From NCBI RefSeq assembly GCF_947499585.1, contig NZ_CANMOO010000005.1, forward strand, positions 62,001-126,000: DNA of 64,000 bases, read 5' to 3'. Origin of the DNA: an uncultured Allomuricauda sp. (lineage in GTDB: Bacteria; Bacteroidota; Bacteroidia; Flavobacteriales; Flavobacteriaceae). Below are positions 16,135 through 25,237 of this stretch, piece after piece; position 1 is the first letter of the stretch; each line of letters opens with the position of its first letter. The notes below the pieces were generated by a model. That model was not told where the DNA came from, did no database searches, and was given only the letters and a program-made list of their open reading frames with translations. A program made the translations under genes and the position numbers.

Positions 16135-17226
16135 TTATTGTGGAAACTGATAGTTTCCTGCATTGATTTCAGAAATAATTTCCTTAATACGAGATTTTCT
16201 GGGTTCAGGTGCCAACGTCAAGGCCTTGTTGGCCCCACTCAATGCCTTCTTCTTATCCCCAAGAAAATAATGCCCCAAAGCTTTGTTCAAATGTAAAAAC
16301 CATGCTTTTGGAAAAGTTTTAAGGTTCTGATCGGTCAGTTTTAAACCTTGCTCGTAAAAGCCATCACGTAACAAAGTCTGGGTCAAATAATTTGCTTCCC
16401 AATCTTGTATGACCAAACTTTGTGCTTCATCGATGGTTGGTTGCAAGTCTCCTGTTTTACCCAGCTTGGCAATTAAATTGATTTTGGTCACAAGGTTTCT
16501 AATGTCCCTATGCGCCGCAAAACCATTGTAGCCTCCATTAATAGAGCGGTTTACCCATTCGTAGGCCTGTTCTATATTGGTGTTGTGGTCAAGGCACCAT
16601 CTAGCGGCATCATTCCATGCCTGCCAATGGTATGTGTTGATTCCCCTGAGTTCACTCCGCAAACTCTCCACTACAGTTTTGTTCAGATCAACCTCAATTT
16701 TAAAGGGTATTCTTTTCTCTTCCCACTCTAATCCAATGACCAGGGAGTTTTCAGTCCTGTTTAGAAATTCAAAATCCAATCGTTCAGAAATGGCGCAGGG
16801 TTCAGGATTTACGGTGACCTTCAGCGTTATATCTTTTTCAATATCCAAATAATAACTCCCCCATTGGTCAAAATTATGTGCAAAAAGCAATGTATATGTA
16901 TCGTTTTCAGGAATGATATGGAATCCATATTTGCCAGCTTTTAAAGGCTCTCCTTCAATTTGTACATCTGTGGAAAATTCAATGGTAGTGGCCATATTGG
17001 CTCCTGCACGCCATGCAATGGGATCTCCTCCTTGTGGTACCACATCATTCCAAACATCTCTATTTCGCAATGAAGGGCTTCCATAATCCAATGTGATCTC
17101 TGTTATGCCCAACCTTTGGGTCTCTTGCACCCTGGGGCTTCCTTGTGGCATGTTCAAGGTGTGAAATTGTGCAGTAAGGTTCTGCGACATAAATGCTATT
17201 AACAAAATAAATACTAGTGTTCTCAT
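16135..17226 (-). CDS. DUF2911 protein with C-terminal TPR-like helices
   Basis: 363 residues, signal peptide ending LTAQ. Residues ~30-185 are a DUF2911 domain (SPRVQETQRLGITEITLDYGSPSLRNRDVW, WRAGANMATTIEFS, LKAGKYGFHIIPENDTYTLLFAHNFDQWGSYYLD). The rest is a helical TPR-like region (AYEWVNRSI, HLNKALGHYFLGDKKKALSGANKALTLAP). Common in Bacteroidota, secreted, function unknown. Confidence 0.85.
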   Translation of the reverse strand: MRTLVFILLIAFMSQNLTAQFHTLNMPQGSPRVQETQRLGITEITLDYGSPSLRNRDVWNDVVPQGGDPIAWRAGANMATTIEFSTDVQIEGEPLKAGKYGFHIIPENDTYTLLFAHNFDQWGSYYLDIEKDITLKVTVNPEPCAISERLDFEFLNRTENSLVIGLEWEEKRIPFKIEVDLNKTVVESLRSELRGINTYHWQAWNDAARWCLDHNTNIEQAYEWVNRSINGGYNGFAAHRDIRNLVTKINLIAKLGKTGDLQPTIDEAQSLVIQDWEANYLTQTLLRDGFYEQGLKLTDQNLKTFPKAWFLHLNKALGHYFLGDKKKALSGANKALTLAPEPRKSRIKEIISEINAGNYQFPQ

Positions 17227-17248
17227 TTTTATCTGTGTGTTTTAAAAT

Positions 17249-17941
17249 TTATTCGTTGATAATCGATTGAAAATGTTTAGTGGAGGAAGGTTCAAAAACC
17301 ATTTTGCTTTCCTTTTGGTTGAAATACCCCATGGATACCAACCCCACCAACTTGCCTTTTGCATCTAAAACCGGCCCGCCACTGCATCCACCATATGTTC
17401 CTTTAGGAATATCTAGACTTAAATTACCTTCCTGGGTAAGGCCTATAAATGATCCAACCACATTTACTGGTTCTGCAGTATTGTAGGGGTAGCCTAAGAA
17501 GTGAACTTTTTCTCCCTCTCTTAAAGGTTTCTCTCTTAAAGTATAGGTAATGATGTCTTTTGGGATATCTCCTTGAATTTCAAAGACCAACCAATCGGCT
17601 TTGGGAGGTATAGTTATGGCTTCATTTGTACTTTCGTTGATTAATTTGCCAGCAAGAACTTTGTTCTTTTCATTCATTTTTGAAACAAACTCCCAAGATT
17701 TTAGTTCATCGCCAAAACTTATGGTCTTCATACTATCTGTCTTGGCAAAAAACAACACATGCTTGGCAGTGCAAGCATACATCTTACCTTCATATCTCAG
17801 CAAAAATGCACTACCTGCATGTGGGTTATCAAATTTGGAGTCCTTGAAGGACGCTTTGCATACCAAAACAGAATCGATTTGGGCATTTACTTCATAAAAA
17901 AGTGTGATAAGACTAAAAAAAACAGCGATTTTTAAATGCAT
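17249..17941 (-). CDS. trypsin-like serine protease, secreted
   Basis: From the ATG at 17941 (230 residues), which overlaps the upstream stop by one base (TAATG) and starts a signal peptide MHLKIAVFFSLITLFYEVNAQ. A start 27 bases earlier would add residues lacking signal character. Catalytic contexts are visible: His in CTAKHVLFF, Asp in ADWLVFE, Ser in GGCSGGPVL, with GYPYNTAEP between. This is a chymotrypsin-fold peptidase of the S1/DegP-like type without a PDZ domain; the PDZ domain is in the coupled upstream gene. Confidence 0.82.
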   Translation of the reverse strand: MHLKIAVFFSLITLFYEVNAQIDSVLVCKASFKDSKFDNPHAGSAFLLRYEGKMYACTAKHVLFFAKTDSMKTISFGDELKSWEFVSKMNEKNKVLAGKLINESTNEAITIPPKADWLVFEIQGDIPKDIITYTLREKPLREGEKVHFLGYPYNTAEPVNVVGSFIGLTQEGNLSLDIPKGTYGGCSGGPVLDAKGKLVGLVSMGYFNQKESKMVFEPSSTKHFQSIINE

Positions 17942-19320
17942 TATTTTTTGATTTTGGTTGCAATCCACTTGACACTTTCCTTACCTAAATCACTGCTGTA
18001 ATTATCTCTTGCATGGTTCATGTAGGTGCCATTGCCCAAGGTTTCAGCATTGTGTTGCATGGAATTAAAGTTTACAAAACCATGATCTGCATTTTTTATC
18101 AGAATGAAATCACCGCTCCCCTCATTTTCATTTACAATCTCAGCTATTCTTTTTGCTCCTTTGGGACTAATGGCCTGAATATCAAATTCACCATGCATGG
18201 CCAAAACGTTGGTAGTTACTTTTGACCAAGCCTCAGGAATATTGATATCTGCTAAGTTTTGCCAAAAATCAAAATGACGGCCTATGTATTGATTTTGTCT
18301 AAAATTAAACTCGTTAGCACTAAAGAACTCTGCGTAGGCCTTATTCTCTAATATTTTTGGACCTGATAATTTATTGATTAGGAAATCTTTGTTAAACTTT
18401 AGGTTTACTTTATTGTCTTCTTTAATCTGTGCGTCCGACACCCCAAAATGTTTGGGTTGGATGGTATATAAGTCTACCATATAATCATACCAGTTTTGTG
18501 CTATGCTTCCATAGGTTATGATACCTCTTGGTGATTTTATAGTGTGTAAGAGTGGTGCTATTACGCCGCCCATAGAATGCCCAAACACAAAGATGTTGTT
18601 TGCATCTATGGATTCTTGTTTCAAAAGGTCTCTGTACCCTTCCTTAAATGCATTAAGTTCTTCGTCGAAGCTTAGCTGGGTACAATGTTTTTCACTCTGA
18701 CTATCACCCACACCGGGCTTTTCTACCCTGTAAACGGCAAAACCTGCATCTACCCAGTCGAGCATTAATTTTTTCATTGGGCTATCATTGGATACTGTTT
18801 CTACGGAACCGCATGTATAACCTTGTAAAAAATATATTACTGGTGGTTTAGTTTTGTGCTTTGGAGTCACCAAAATGCTTCTTAAGGCATTGCCTTCATA
18901 GACAACCTCATCATAAGAAACATTGGCATTTTCAAAAGTTTCTATCGGTCTTCCCAATAATGAGGTGGATTTATTTTGCTTTTTGTTGCCTGAATAGTAT
19001 TCTAATTCAATAATATCTCCTTTGTATAATTGTCCGGTAATGCCCAAGACCTCTTGAATGGTATTAACAGATCTGCCATTTAGTTTTGTAAGCACATTGC
19101 CCTGTTTGACACCCAAATTTGAAAAAGTTGAATTGGGCATTACGGTGGTGATAAGCACACCCGAACTGGTTTCTAAGTTATTCTGTGCAGCAATGCTATC
19201 ATTCAATGTTTGCATCATGATGCCTAAGAGCCCTTTTCTTTTTAAGGTTTGAGCATGATTGGAGTGTAACCCTACAATCGAAATAAAAAGGAATATCCAA
19301 ATGGGCGATATACGATTCAT
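17941..19320 (-). CDS. PDZ-domain alpha/beta hydrolase, secreted
   Basis: 459 residues. Signal peptide ending NHAQ, a PDZ-like domain at ~30-120 (LGVKQGNVLTKLNGRSVNTIQEVLG), then an alpha/beta hydrolase with YFLQGYTCGSVE oxyanion region, nucleophile elbow GHSMGG near residue 250, acid in HGEFDIQ and catalytic His in NADHGF. Candidate esterase or dipeptidyl-peptidase-like enzyme in the periplasm. It is the first gene of the enzyme operon and is coupled to the protease by TAATG. The AraC gene 149 bases upstream could control it. Confidence 0.83.
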   Translation of the reverse strand: MNRISPIWIFLFISIVGLHSNHAQTLKRKGLLGIMMQTLNDSIAAQNNLETSSGVLITTVMPNSTFSNLGVKQGNVLTKLNGRSVNTIQEVLGITGQLYKGDIIELEYYSGNKKQNKSTSLLGRPIETFENANVSYDEVVYEGNALRSILVTPKHKTKPPVIYFLQGYTCGSVETVSNDSPMKKLMLDWVDAGFAVYRVEKPGVGDSQSEKHCTQLSFDEELNAFKEGYRDLLKQESIDANNIFVFGHSMGGVIAPLLHTIKSPRGIITYGSIAQNWYDYMVDLYTIQPKHFGVSDAQIKEDNKVNLKFNKDFLINKLSGPKILENKAYAEFFSANEFNFRQNQYIGRHFDFWQNLADINIPEAWSKVTTNVLAMHGEFDIQAISPKGAKRIAEIVNENEGSGDFILIKNADHGFVNFNSMQHNAETLGNGTYMNHARDNYSSDLGKESVKWIATKIKK

Positions 19321-19468
19321 AACATTTGTTTTTAGTAACTTTTATTATGAAGCAAACCTACCTGTTTAATGGTATCAAGTCGTCCGAATAACAGTAAATG
19401 CAAAAATTAGTACCTACTTTTAAGAGACTTTAACAGCAAGTATTGGAGATAAAGGTTGGAAAAAGGGA

Positions 19469-20557
19469 TTAACCGTAAAGTTTGGCCATATGGTTTTTTC
19501 GAAAGGAAGAGGGCGTTTCTCCGACCATTTTTTTGAAAACCGCATTGAAAACGGATTTATTATTAAATCCGGATTCATAGAGTATCGTTAAAATGGTCAT
19601 GTCTCCTTCATCATTTTTTAAAAGTGACTTTGCTTCTTCTATCCTATAGTAATTTATGAAGTCATAGAAATTGCCGTTGTAAAAATTGTTGATCAAAGCA
19701 GAAACATTTCGCGGGGATTGATTCAAAGCCTCTGATAGGTCGCCTATCTTCAAATCTGCATTTTTGTAAAGCTGCTCGCTAGCTACCAGACCACAAAGCT
19801 CATCATAATTCTCTTTGTTAATAGCACCCATATTAGGCTCTTTCTTTAACCTGACGGATAAATTGTTATAAAAAACCTCAGGGCTTCCCAGCATCAAAAA
19901 CACGGTGACATTAGATAATATCAAGAGAAATAAAACACCAATTGCAGTGAGCGTATCCGAGACCATTGTATTACTTTGGAATATTGAGCTTGTCAAAAAC
20001 AAAAACCAAATCGCAATGAATATTAAAAGAACCTGCTTTAACCATTTCAACATTTTGTCAAAACCTGGACTTTTTGATTCTGCTTTATAAACGGTCCAAA
20101 AAGAAATGCCAGTGTATGCCACTACTTGGAAGAAATATAACATTTGAAAGGCATTCCTAAACCACAAGAAATTTTTAAACTCAGGACCATGGTTCCCGGT
20201 CACCAAAAATACGAATACCCCGATGTTCAACAGAACAAAAATGAAAAACGGTACAAAATGAAGACTGAATTTTTTAATTGTAACCGCTGATTTTACAATA
20301 TTCAAAGCAAACCAATACAAAAAGGGCGCATAGAAAAACAGAAAAGAATTTAATAAAATCCCTAAGGTATAAGCAAACCTGTTTCCTGGAAAAAAAGAAC
20401 CATCCAATAACAAATTGCTCATTAAAGTAATTCCCTTCCCTAAAAGAAAAAAAGAGAAAACCAAAATGGCATCATCCAACTTTTTTCTGTGGTACCATAT
20501 TAATCCTGTAAAAAGTAAAAAGTTGAATAACGTTATTTTTTGCAGCAAATCAATCAT
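19469..20557 (-). CDS. AraC-family regulator with N-terminal membrane domain
   Basis: 362 residues. About six or seven TM helices fill residues 1-215; a C-terminal AraC HTH pair follows (KIGDLSEALNQSPRNVSALINNFYNGNFYDFINYYRIEEAKSLL, ILYESGFNNKSVFNAVFKKMVGETPSSFRKNH). The sensor part is thus in the inner membrane with the HTH in the cytoplasm, a layout frequent in Flavobacteriia. It probably controls the enzyme operon that starts at 19320 on the same strand; that link is inference. Confidence 0.87.
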   Translation of the reverse strand: MIDLLQKITLFNFLLFTGLIWYHRKKLDDAILVFSFFLLGKGITLMSNLLLDGSFFPGNRFAYTLGILLNSFLFFYAPFLYWFALNIVKSAVTIKKFSLHFVPFFIFVLLNIGVFVFLVTGNHGPEFKNFLWFRNAFQMLYFFQVVAYTGISFWTVYKAESKSPGFDKMLKWLKQVLLIFIAIWFLFLTSSIFQSNTMVSDTLTAIGVLFLLILSNVTVFLMLGSPEVFYNNLSVRLKKEPNMGAINKENYDELCGLVASEQLYKNADLKIGDLSEALNQSPRNVSALINNFYNGNFYDFINYYRIEEAKSLLKNDEGDMTILTILYESGFNNKSVFNAVFKKMVGETPSSFRKNHMAKLYG

Positions 20558-21147
20558 TTAAAGATGTTTGAAAGAATATGTGTAGTTTTTTTGGATTAAT
20601 GAAACATATGATTCTCCCCGATTTTAGTTTGGTTTTATAATCATATTACGCCCCTTTTTTCAACCAAACCTTTGAAATTCTGATGGGAGATTAAAAACCA
20701 AATATAACTGTAATAAATATTTCAGGTAAGATGTAACTGCCTAATTACTTAAGATTTTAACGACCTAAAAGTGATCATTTTTCAAATTCCTAAAGTGTAA
20801 ACCGATTTGAATACCGCGAAAGTTGTAATTATTTGATATCAAATGAAATCAGGAAAAATAAAAAAGTCTGTAAATCAACGATTTACAGACTTTTTGAATT
20901 ATTATGGACTCTTAAAAGTGACCTGACTGGGGCTTGAATGCAAACTCCAATCATTTGATTTTCAAAAAGTTAAAATCTATATTTTAAATATGTGCACCGA
21001 TTTGCGCACCTGTCAAAAACGATATATCAAATGAACTTATTTAATGATAAATGTAACCAAAAATTTTCAGTTAAAATTATTATTAAGTCAATCTATATGT
21101 GGAGAGAAAGCTTGTGATGATTTAAGCTTAAATAAAGGTAGGATTAA
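20558..21147. other. 590-base intergenic stretch
   Basis: AT-rich stretch with the perfect hairpin at 20861-20895, the short string GTGACCTGACTGGGGC near 20918 and a small stem GTGC...GCAC near 20993-21010. I see no convincing gene in it. A weak plus-strand ORF at 21044-21289 is antisense to the small membrane protein and is not believed. Confidence 0.5.
20861..20895. terminator. perfect 16-bp hairpin, bidirectional terminator-like
   Basis: AAAAAGTCTGTAAATC, loop AAC, GATTTACAGACTTTTT. No gene ends close by: the AraC gene starts at 20557 on the minus strand, and the nearest minus gene ends at 21148. It probably terminates the minus transcript of the small protein at 21148-21303, about 250 bases away. 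Confidence 0.6.
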
Positions 21148-21303
21148 TTACCTCACAACAATTAGCTGGTTGTTCCGAGAAACGTTCTTTTTATGGGACT
21201 TTGGTAAAACAAGTACAATTGCAATGACCACAAGAACCCAGATTACGACTGCGGCGCCTACTTTAATCTTTATATTTTCTGAAACATAGTGTTTTTGTTT
21301 CAT
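21148..21303 (-). CDS. 51-residue single-TM protein
   Basis: Reverse strand reading starts MKQKHYVSENIKIKVGAAVV and continues with a hydrophobic segment IWVLVVIAIVLVLP, then a basic tail ending NNQLIVVR. The single helix with charged flanks and the ATG-to-TAA frame look like a genuine small membrane protein. It lies divergently next to the YtxH stress operon, so a stress role is possible. No family is recognised. Confidence 0.5.
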   Translation of the reverse strand: MKQKHYVSENIKIKVGAAVVIWVLVVIAIVLVLPKSHKKNVSRNNQLIVVR

Positions 21304-21557
21304 TTTGCTCTTCTTTTATAAATTGGTCTTTTACTCTCCTTCCTTCGTCATTTTTTTGTTAAACTAATTTTTAATGTATCCTCAATTGCCCAGCGGCTAT
21401 TAATAGACTTGACTCGCATTAAAAAAATAGGTGCTGTTTTGCTAGCCCGCATTTAAGCCAAACTTTCTATTATTTGAGCTAACCTATACTATGGCTTATT
21501 CGCAACTTTGTCTCAATAAATAGCGAAAGCCGCTATATCATTCTAAAAGACAATACA

Positions 21558-21890
21558 ATGAATAATACAGGAAATACACTATTAGGAATAATCGTAGGTT
21601 CAGCCATTGGCGGAGCACTTGGAATATTATTCGCACCGGACAAGGGAGAAGTAACCCGCAAGAAAATCGCTGAGAAAGCTGTAGCGACAAGAGACAACCT
21701 TACTGAAGGGGCCATAGATTTAAAAGATAGGGTAGCAGAAACAATTACCTCAAAATCTGAAAGTTTGGAAGGTCGAATGGAAAGCCTAGTTTCAGATGTT
21801 AGTTACAAAACCGAAGACGTCATTAAAACCTTAGAACACAAACTTGCCGAGTTAAAGGAAAAAAACAAAAAACTGCAGAAAACATCGTAA
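21558..21890 (+). CDS. YtxH-family envelope stress protein
   Basis: 110 residues. N-terminal membrane segment typical of YtxH (NTLLGIIVGSAIGGALGILFAPDKGEVTRKKIAEKA) followed by a long amphipathic coiled coil (DNLTEGAIDLKDRVAETI, EDVIKTLEHKLAELKEKNKKL). YtxH proteins are induced in general stress. The stop overlaps the start of the next gene by one base (TAATG), and three short genes follow in tandem. Confidence 0.85.
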   Translation: MNNTGNTLLGIIVGSAIGGALGILFAPDKGEVTRKKIAEKAVATRDNLTEGAIDLKDRVAETITSKSESLEGRMESLVSDVSYKTEDVIKTLEHKLAELKEKNKKLQKTS

Positions 21891-22237
21891 TGGGCATTTT
21901 TGAATCTTTAAACCAAACTTCCGATAAAGCCCTTGACGTTGGCGAACAATACTTTAAAAAGACGCAAGAGTATTACAAGCTCAAGGTCTTTCAACAGCTC
22001 GTCACTACCACAGGAATGTTCTGTAAGATAGTACTTATAGGAAGTTTTCTATTCTTAGGTTTGATTCTTACGGCGGTTGCCGGAACATTGGCACTGGGCG
22101 AGTTCATCGGAAACATAGTTTTTGCATGCTTGATCAGTGCCTCTCTTTTACTTTTGGCAGGTGCAATACTCTACACATTTAGGACAAAAATAGATTCGGT
22201 TATCGTTCAAAAAATGGCAAAGCAATTTTTCGACTAG
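21890..22237 (+). CDS. phage-holin-like (holin superfamily III) membrane protein
   Basis: 115 residues: a soluble amphipathic N-terminus and two TM helices (GMFCKIVLIGSFLFLGLILTAVAGTLAL; IVFACLISASLLLLAGAILYTF) matching DUF1469/holin-X-like proteins found after ytxH in Flavobacteriia. Translationally coupled to the YtxH gene (TAATG) and immediately followed by the 66-residue gene. Confidence 0.75.
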   Translation: MGIFESLNQTSDKALDVGEQYFKKTQEYYKLKVFQQLVTTTGMFCKIVLIGSFLFLGLILTAVAGTLALGEFIGNIVFACLISASLLLLAGAILYTFRTKIDSVIVQKMAKQFFD

Positions 22238-22438
22238 ATGAAAGCATACAAAAACCTTGATGAAATCAATTTGGACCTTAAGCGATTGAGTCTAGAACGC
22301 CAAATCGCCTTGGAGGAAATGAAAGGATTGAAAACGGAGGTCAGACATGATTTGCGTCCTTATAATTGGATACATACCGCTTTGTCCATGGCAAAAGAAT
22401 ATGGGGTAATCTATTTGGTACGGAAAGTATTCCGGTAG
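22238..22438 (+). CDS. DUF6327-like small protein of the YtxH operon
   Basis: 66 residues: ALEEMKGLKTEVRHDLRPYNWIHTALSMAKEYGVIYLVRKVFR with an amphipathic helical N-terminus. It begins on the base after the stop of the holin-like gene. Proteins of this size and motif follow YtxH and holin-like genes in related genomes. Function unknown. Confidence 0.7.
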   Translation: MKAYKNLDEINLDLKRLSLERQIALEEMKGLKTEVRHDLRPYNWIHTALSMAKEYGVIYLVRKVFR

Positions 22439-22495
22439 TATAATACATTTGGTTGGTCGTTGAAAAAGGATATCCCTTTAAAAGACCATCCTCTT

Positions 22496-23530
22496 TTATT
22501 CCTCTACCGTAACCAATGCCTTTTCCTGAAACTCACTAGGACTAATACCATATTTCTTTTTAAAAATCTTAGAAAAATAGCTTCTGCTGCTGAAGCCAAT
22601 GGTATAAACGATCTGTGATATGTTCAAATCAGTGGTTCGTATCAGATCACGGGCAACTTCCAATCTCGAATGCCTGATATATTCGGTCACTGTTCTTGTG
22701 TACATTAATTTAAACCCTTCTTGCAGCTTTGCCTGTGAAAGTCCTGACTCCAATTCAAGCTGCTCTAATGAGTAATCTTGAGCGACATCATTGGTTATTT
22801 TTTTTGCCAAACCACGGATTATTTTCAATTCAGAGCTCAGCAGCGTGGTTTCGGGGGCTTTGTGCTTTAACGATTTGTCATGCTGCAGAATATGTAGTGA
22901 CAAAATTTCATAGACCAAACCTTCCATCATCATCAGACGAATCATCCCTTTGGTTTTTATCTTTCTTAGCCCTCCAATTTTACTGGCCAATTTTAAATTG
23001 TACGCACCGAAATACGCAAACTCTCTATCATGATCTGTATCCAAGAATACTTCATACAGTTTTTCGTTCAGTGCATCCAAATAATTCAGGCGCTTTTTCA
23101 AGAACTGTTTTCTGGTAATCTGAATGACGTTGATCTCCAATTTCTTATTTGCAGGAAAGTAACCATAATTAAACCCGCCGTCATGACTGGTAATAATGAC
23201 CGATTGAAACTGCTCTAAGGTTTTGATGTCTTCTTCTGATTGATAGCCAAAACGATGACCACAATGCCCTTCTAAACAATACGTAAAATGTATGGGATTG
23301 AATTCCGATGCGTCCATAACCAAACAGATATCATCGAAAAAAGTGATATCATATTCCAGCAAGCTTACACCCCAGTCAAACGTAATAAAACGAATCGTAC
23401 CTTTCGCCAAATCATTGTCCATGGTCAAGGTATGTTCGCCCCACCGCTCTTCTAAAGTTCCCTTTAGGGCAACACGAAGTTGTTTTACGGTTCCTTCCGT
23501 GTTATTGGCATCGATTACTATTTCAGTCAT
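22496..23530 (-). CDS. AraC-family transcriptional regulator
   Basis: 344 residues. N-terminal ligand/sensor region without TM helices, including the odd CLEGHCGHRFGYQ segment near 88-100. C-terminal AraC HTH: LEQLELESGLSQAKLQEGFKLMYTRTVTEYIRHSRLEVARDLI and ISQIVYTIGFSSRSYFSKIFKKKYGISPSEF. It ends 58 bases after the convergent YtxH operon, so it is a candidate regulator of the stress island. Confidence 0.87.
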   Translation of the reverse strand: MTEIVIDANNTEGTVKQLRVALKGTLEERWGEHTLTMDNDLAKGTIRFITFDWGVSLLEYDITFFDDICLVMDASEFNPIHFTYCLEGHCGHRFGYQSEEDIKTLEQFQSVIITSHDGGFNYGYFPANKKLEINVIQITRKQFLKKRLNYLDALNEKLYEVFLDTDHDREFAYFGAYNLKLASKIGGLRKIKTKGMIRLMMMEGLVYEILSLHILQHDKSLKHKAPETTLLSSELKIIRGLAKKITNDVAQDYSLEQLELESGLSQAKLQEGFKLMYTRTVTEYIRHSRLEVARDLIRTTDLNISQIVYTIGFSSRSYFSKIFKKKYGISPSEFQEKALVTVEE

Positions 23531-23693
23531 ATTGCATTGATACTAATAAATTCTTTTCCAATTGAAATAAAGCCCTATTGACCGCATCAATCAAGTAAAA
23601 CGAATTTACAATTTTAATGAGGTGAATCCCTGAATTTTTCCGTAAACCTGTATAGAAAAAGAATGATACCTTAACTTTTATACTAAATACAAG

Positions 23694-23715
23694 AAAAACC
23701 CCTATTTCTAGGGGC
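23694..23715 (-). terminator. terminator of the 157-residue gene
   Basis: In minus orientation GCCCCTA pairs with TAGGGGT around GAAA, followed by TTTTTC. It lies 29 bases after the stop at 23744. Confidence 0.8.
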
Positions 23716-23743
23716 TTACATCAACCAACTATTTAAATGCGCT

Positions 23744-24217
23744 CTATTTGACCATATCAAACTCATCTACAATAAAAAAGTCTTTATCCGCCGTTTTGGC
23801 AAAATATACTCCTTTACCCATAATGTACTCCATACTTTTATCATCAACCTTGACCGCAAAACCACGATCGGTAGCGACCAATTCAAACGTATCGGTTACC
23901 TGTTTGTCATATTTTAAAGAAATCTGTGTGTTTTCGGAAGGGTTGACGAGACTGGTAATAGTAATAAGCTTTGCAACTTTCGCTGGGCTACTTACCCTGT
24001 CTTGATCGGTTTTCCCAATATCTTCAGCATCGAATTTTGCACTGTACGCTCGGCTCTCCTGAACCTTTACCGTATAGGGCATTTTCGCTCCATCTTTCAT
24101 ATAATTGAAGGTGCTTGTTGTCGTCGTGCTCAACGTACCCGCGGGCTCACCTTGTGCCTGTATTTGTGTGAATACAGCTAATAGAATCATACTAGTAATC
24201 AGTTTTAAATTTTTCAT
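23744..24217 (-). CDS. secreted hypothetical protein
   Basis: 157 residues with a signal peptide ending IQAQG. The remainder is beta-rich (YMKDGAKMPYTVKVQESRAYSAKFDAEDIGKTDQDRV, AVKVDDKSMEYIMGKGVYFAKTADKDFFIVDEFDMVK). No family recognised. Located within the stress island between an AraC regulator and an MscS gene; monocistronic with its own terminator. Confidence 0.75.
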   Translation of the reverse strand: MKNLKLITSMILLAVFTQIQAQGEPAGTLSTTTTSTFNYMKDGAKMPYTVKVQESRAYSAKFDAEDIGKTDQDRVSSPAKVAKLITITSLVNPSENTQISLKYDKQVTDTFELVATDRGFAVKVDDKSMEYIMGKGVYFAKTADKDFFIVDEFDMVK

Positions 24218-24281
24218 GTTTTTATTCTTTTAAGATTATTACTTGATTTTGTCTTTTATAGGATATTACCCCACCTAGAGA

Positions 24282-25181
24282 TTAGTTTTGAAATGTAGGT
24301 TCTTCGGCGTTGATATTCTTAAGGTTCAGGCTATTATTGAATTGCAACGTACGAATAGGGAACGGAATGCTGATGTCATGAGCATTGAACTTCTTCTTGA
24401 TGGCCATGATGGCGACACTTTTGGCCTCTAACCGGTTCTTGGCATCGGTTGCGTTGACCCAAAATCGGGTTACAAAGTTGATGGAACTATCGCCAAACTC
24501 TTTGAAATATACTTCAATTTCACTGCCATCATGTTGTTGATATACACTTGAGATCGCCTCTTTTACCAAAGTTTCAACTTGATCTAAATCAGATTCATAG
24601 CTCACCCCACAATCTACAGCGATTCGCATTTTTTCAGTTACAGAGAAGTTTTTCAAGGGATTTTCAATAATTGTCTTATTTGGAATAATCACCAAATTAT
24701 TGTCGAATTCTTTGAGCACCAAGCTATTCAGACTAATGTCGACCACTTCACCTGAATACCCGGTCGTCTCTATCCAATGCCCTATCTGTATTTTTTTTCG
24801 GAAGGATAGTATGATGCCCGCCAGCATGTTTGATAGCGTACCCTGAAGGGCGAGACCAATTACCAAACCGGATATTCCGGCACCGGCCAACAAGGTATTC
24901 AAGGTTTTGTCCAAGTCCAGGGCACCTAAGGCCAAAACCAGCCCGATGGACACCACAATGATTGCGGAAACCCGACCAATCAATTTAGAGATACTGTCTT
25001 GGGGAATTTTTTTAGATGCCAATCGTACCGTCCATTTATTTACAAATCGTGCTGTGTAAAATGCGATTACCATCACGATAAGTGCTACCAAAAGGTTAGG
25101 TAGATTTTCAATGAAGGAGGTGGCCCATCCTATTAATTTATCATAAATGTCTGTAAAGGAGGCTTGTATTTTATCGTTCAT
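24282..25181 (-). CDS. MscS-family mechanosensitive channel
   Basis: 299 residues from the ATG at 25181 (MNDKIQASF); a start at 25205 adds eight residues. Three TM helices, with pore-lining helix LAGAGISGLVIGLALQGTLSNMLAGIILSF, then the beta domain (IQIGHWIETTGYSGEVVDISLNSLVLKEFDNNLVIIPNKTI) and alpha/beta domain. This is a small-conductance channel protecting against hypo-osmotic shock. It is in the stress island near Dps, YtxH and a second MscS at 30081. Confidence 0.92.
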   Translation of the reverse strand: MNDKIQASFTDIYDKLIGWATSFIENLPNLLVALIVMVIAFYTARFVNKWTVRLASKKIPQDSISKLIGRVSAIIVVSIGLVLALGALDLDKTLNTLLAGAGISGLVIGLALQGTLSNMLAGIILSFRKKIQIGHWIETTGYSGEVVDISLNSLVLKEFDNNLVIIPNKTIIENPLKNFSVTEKMRIAVDCGVSYESDLDQVETLVKEAISSVYQQHDGSEIEVYFKEFGDSSINFVTRFWVNATDAKNRLEAKSVAIMAIKKKFNAHDISIPFPIRTLQFNNSLNLKNINAEEPTFQN

Positions 25182-25237
25182 TTTATAAGGTTTTATACTT
25201 AACAATTAGTTCTTGTTTCAGGACATTGAGAACGATA

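Noticed and set aside
20918..20945. A tRNA gene
   Set aside because: Only a fragment resembling a reversed T-arm is present; no cloverleaf can be completed on either strand.
21044..21289. 81-residue plus-strand ORF
   Set aside because: It is antisense to a better small membrane-protein frame (21148-21303), has an odd composition and no domain or motif.
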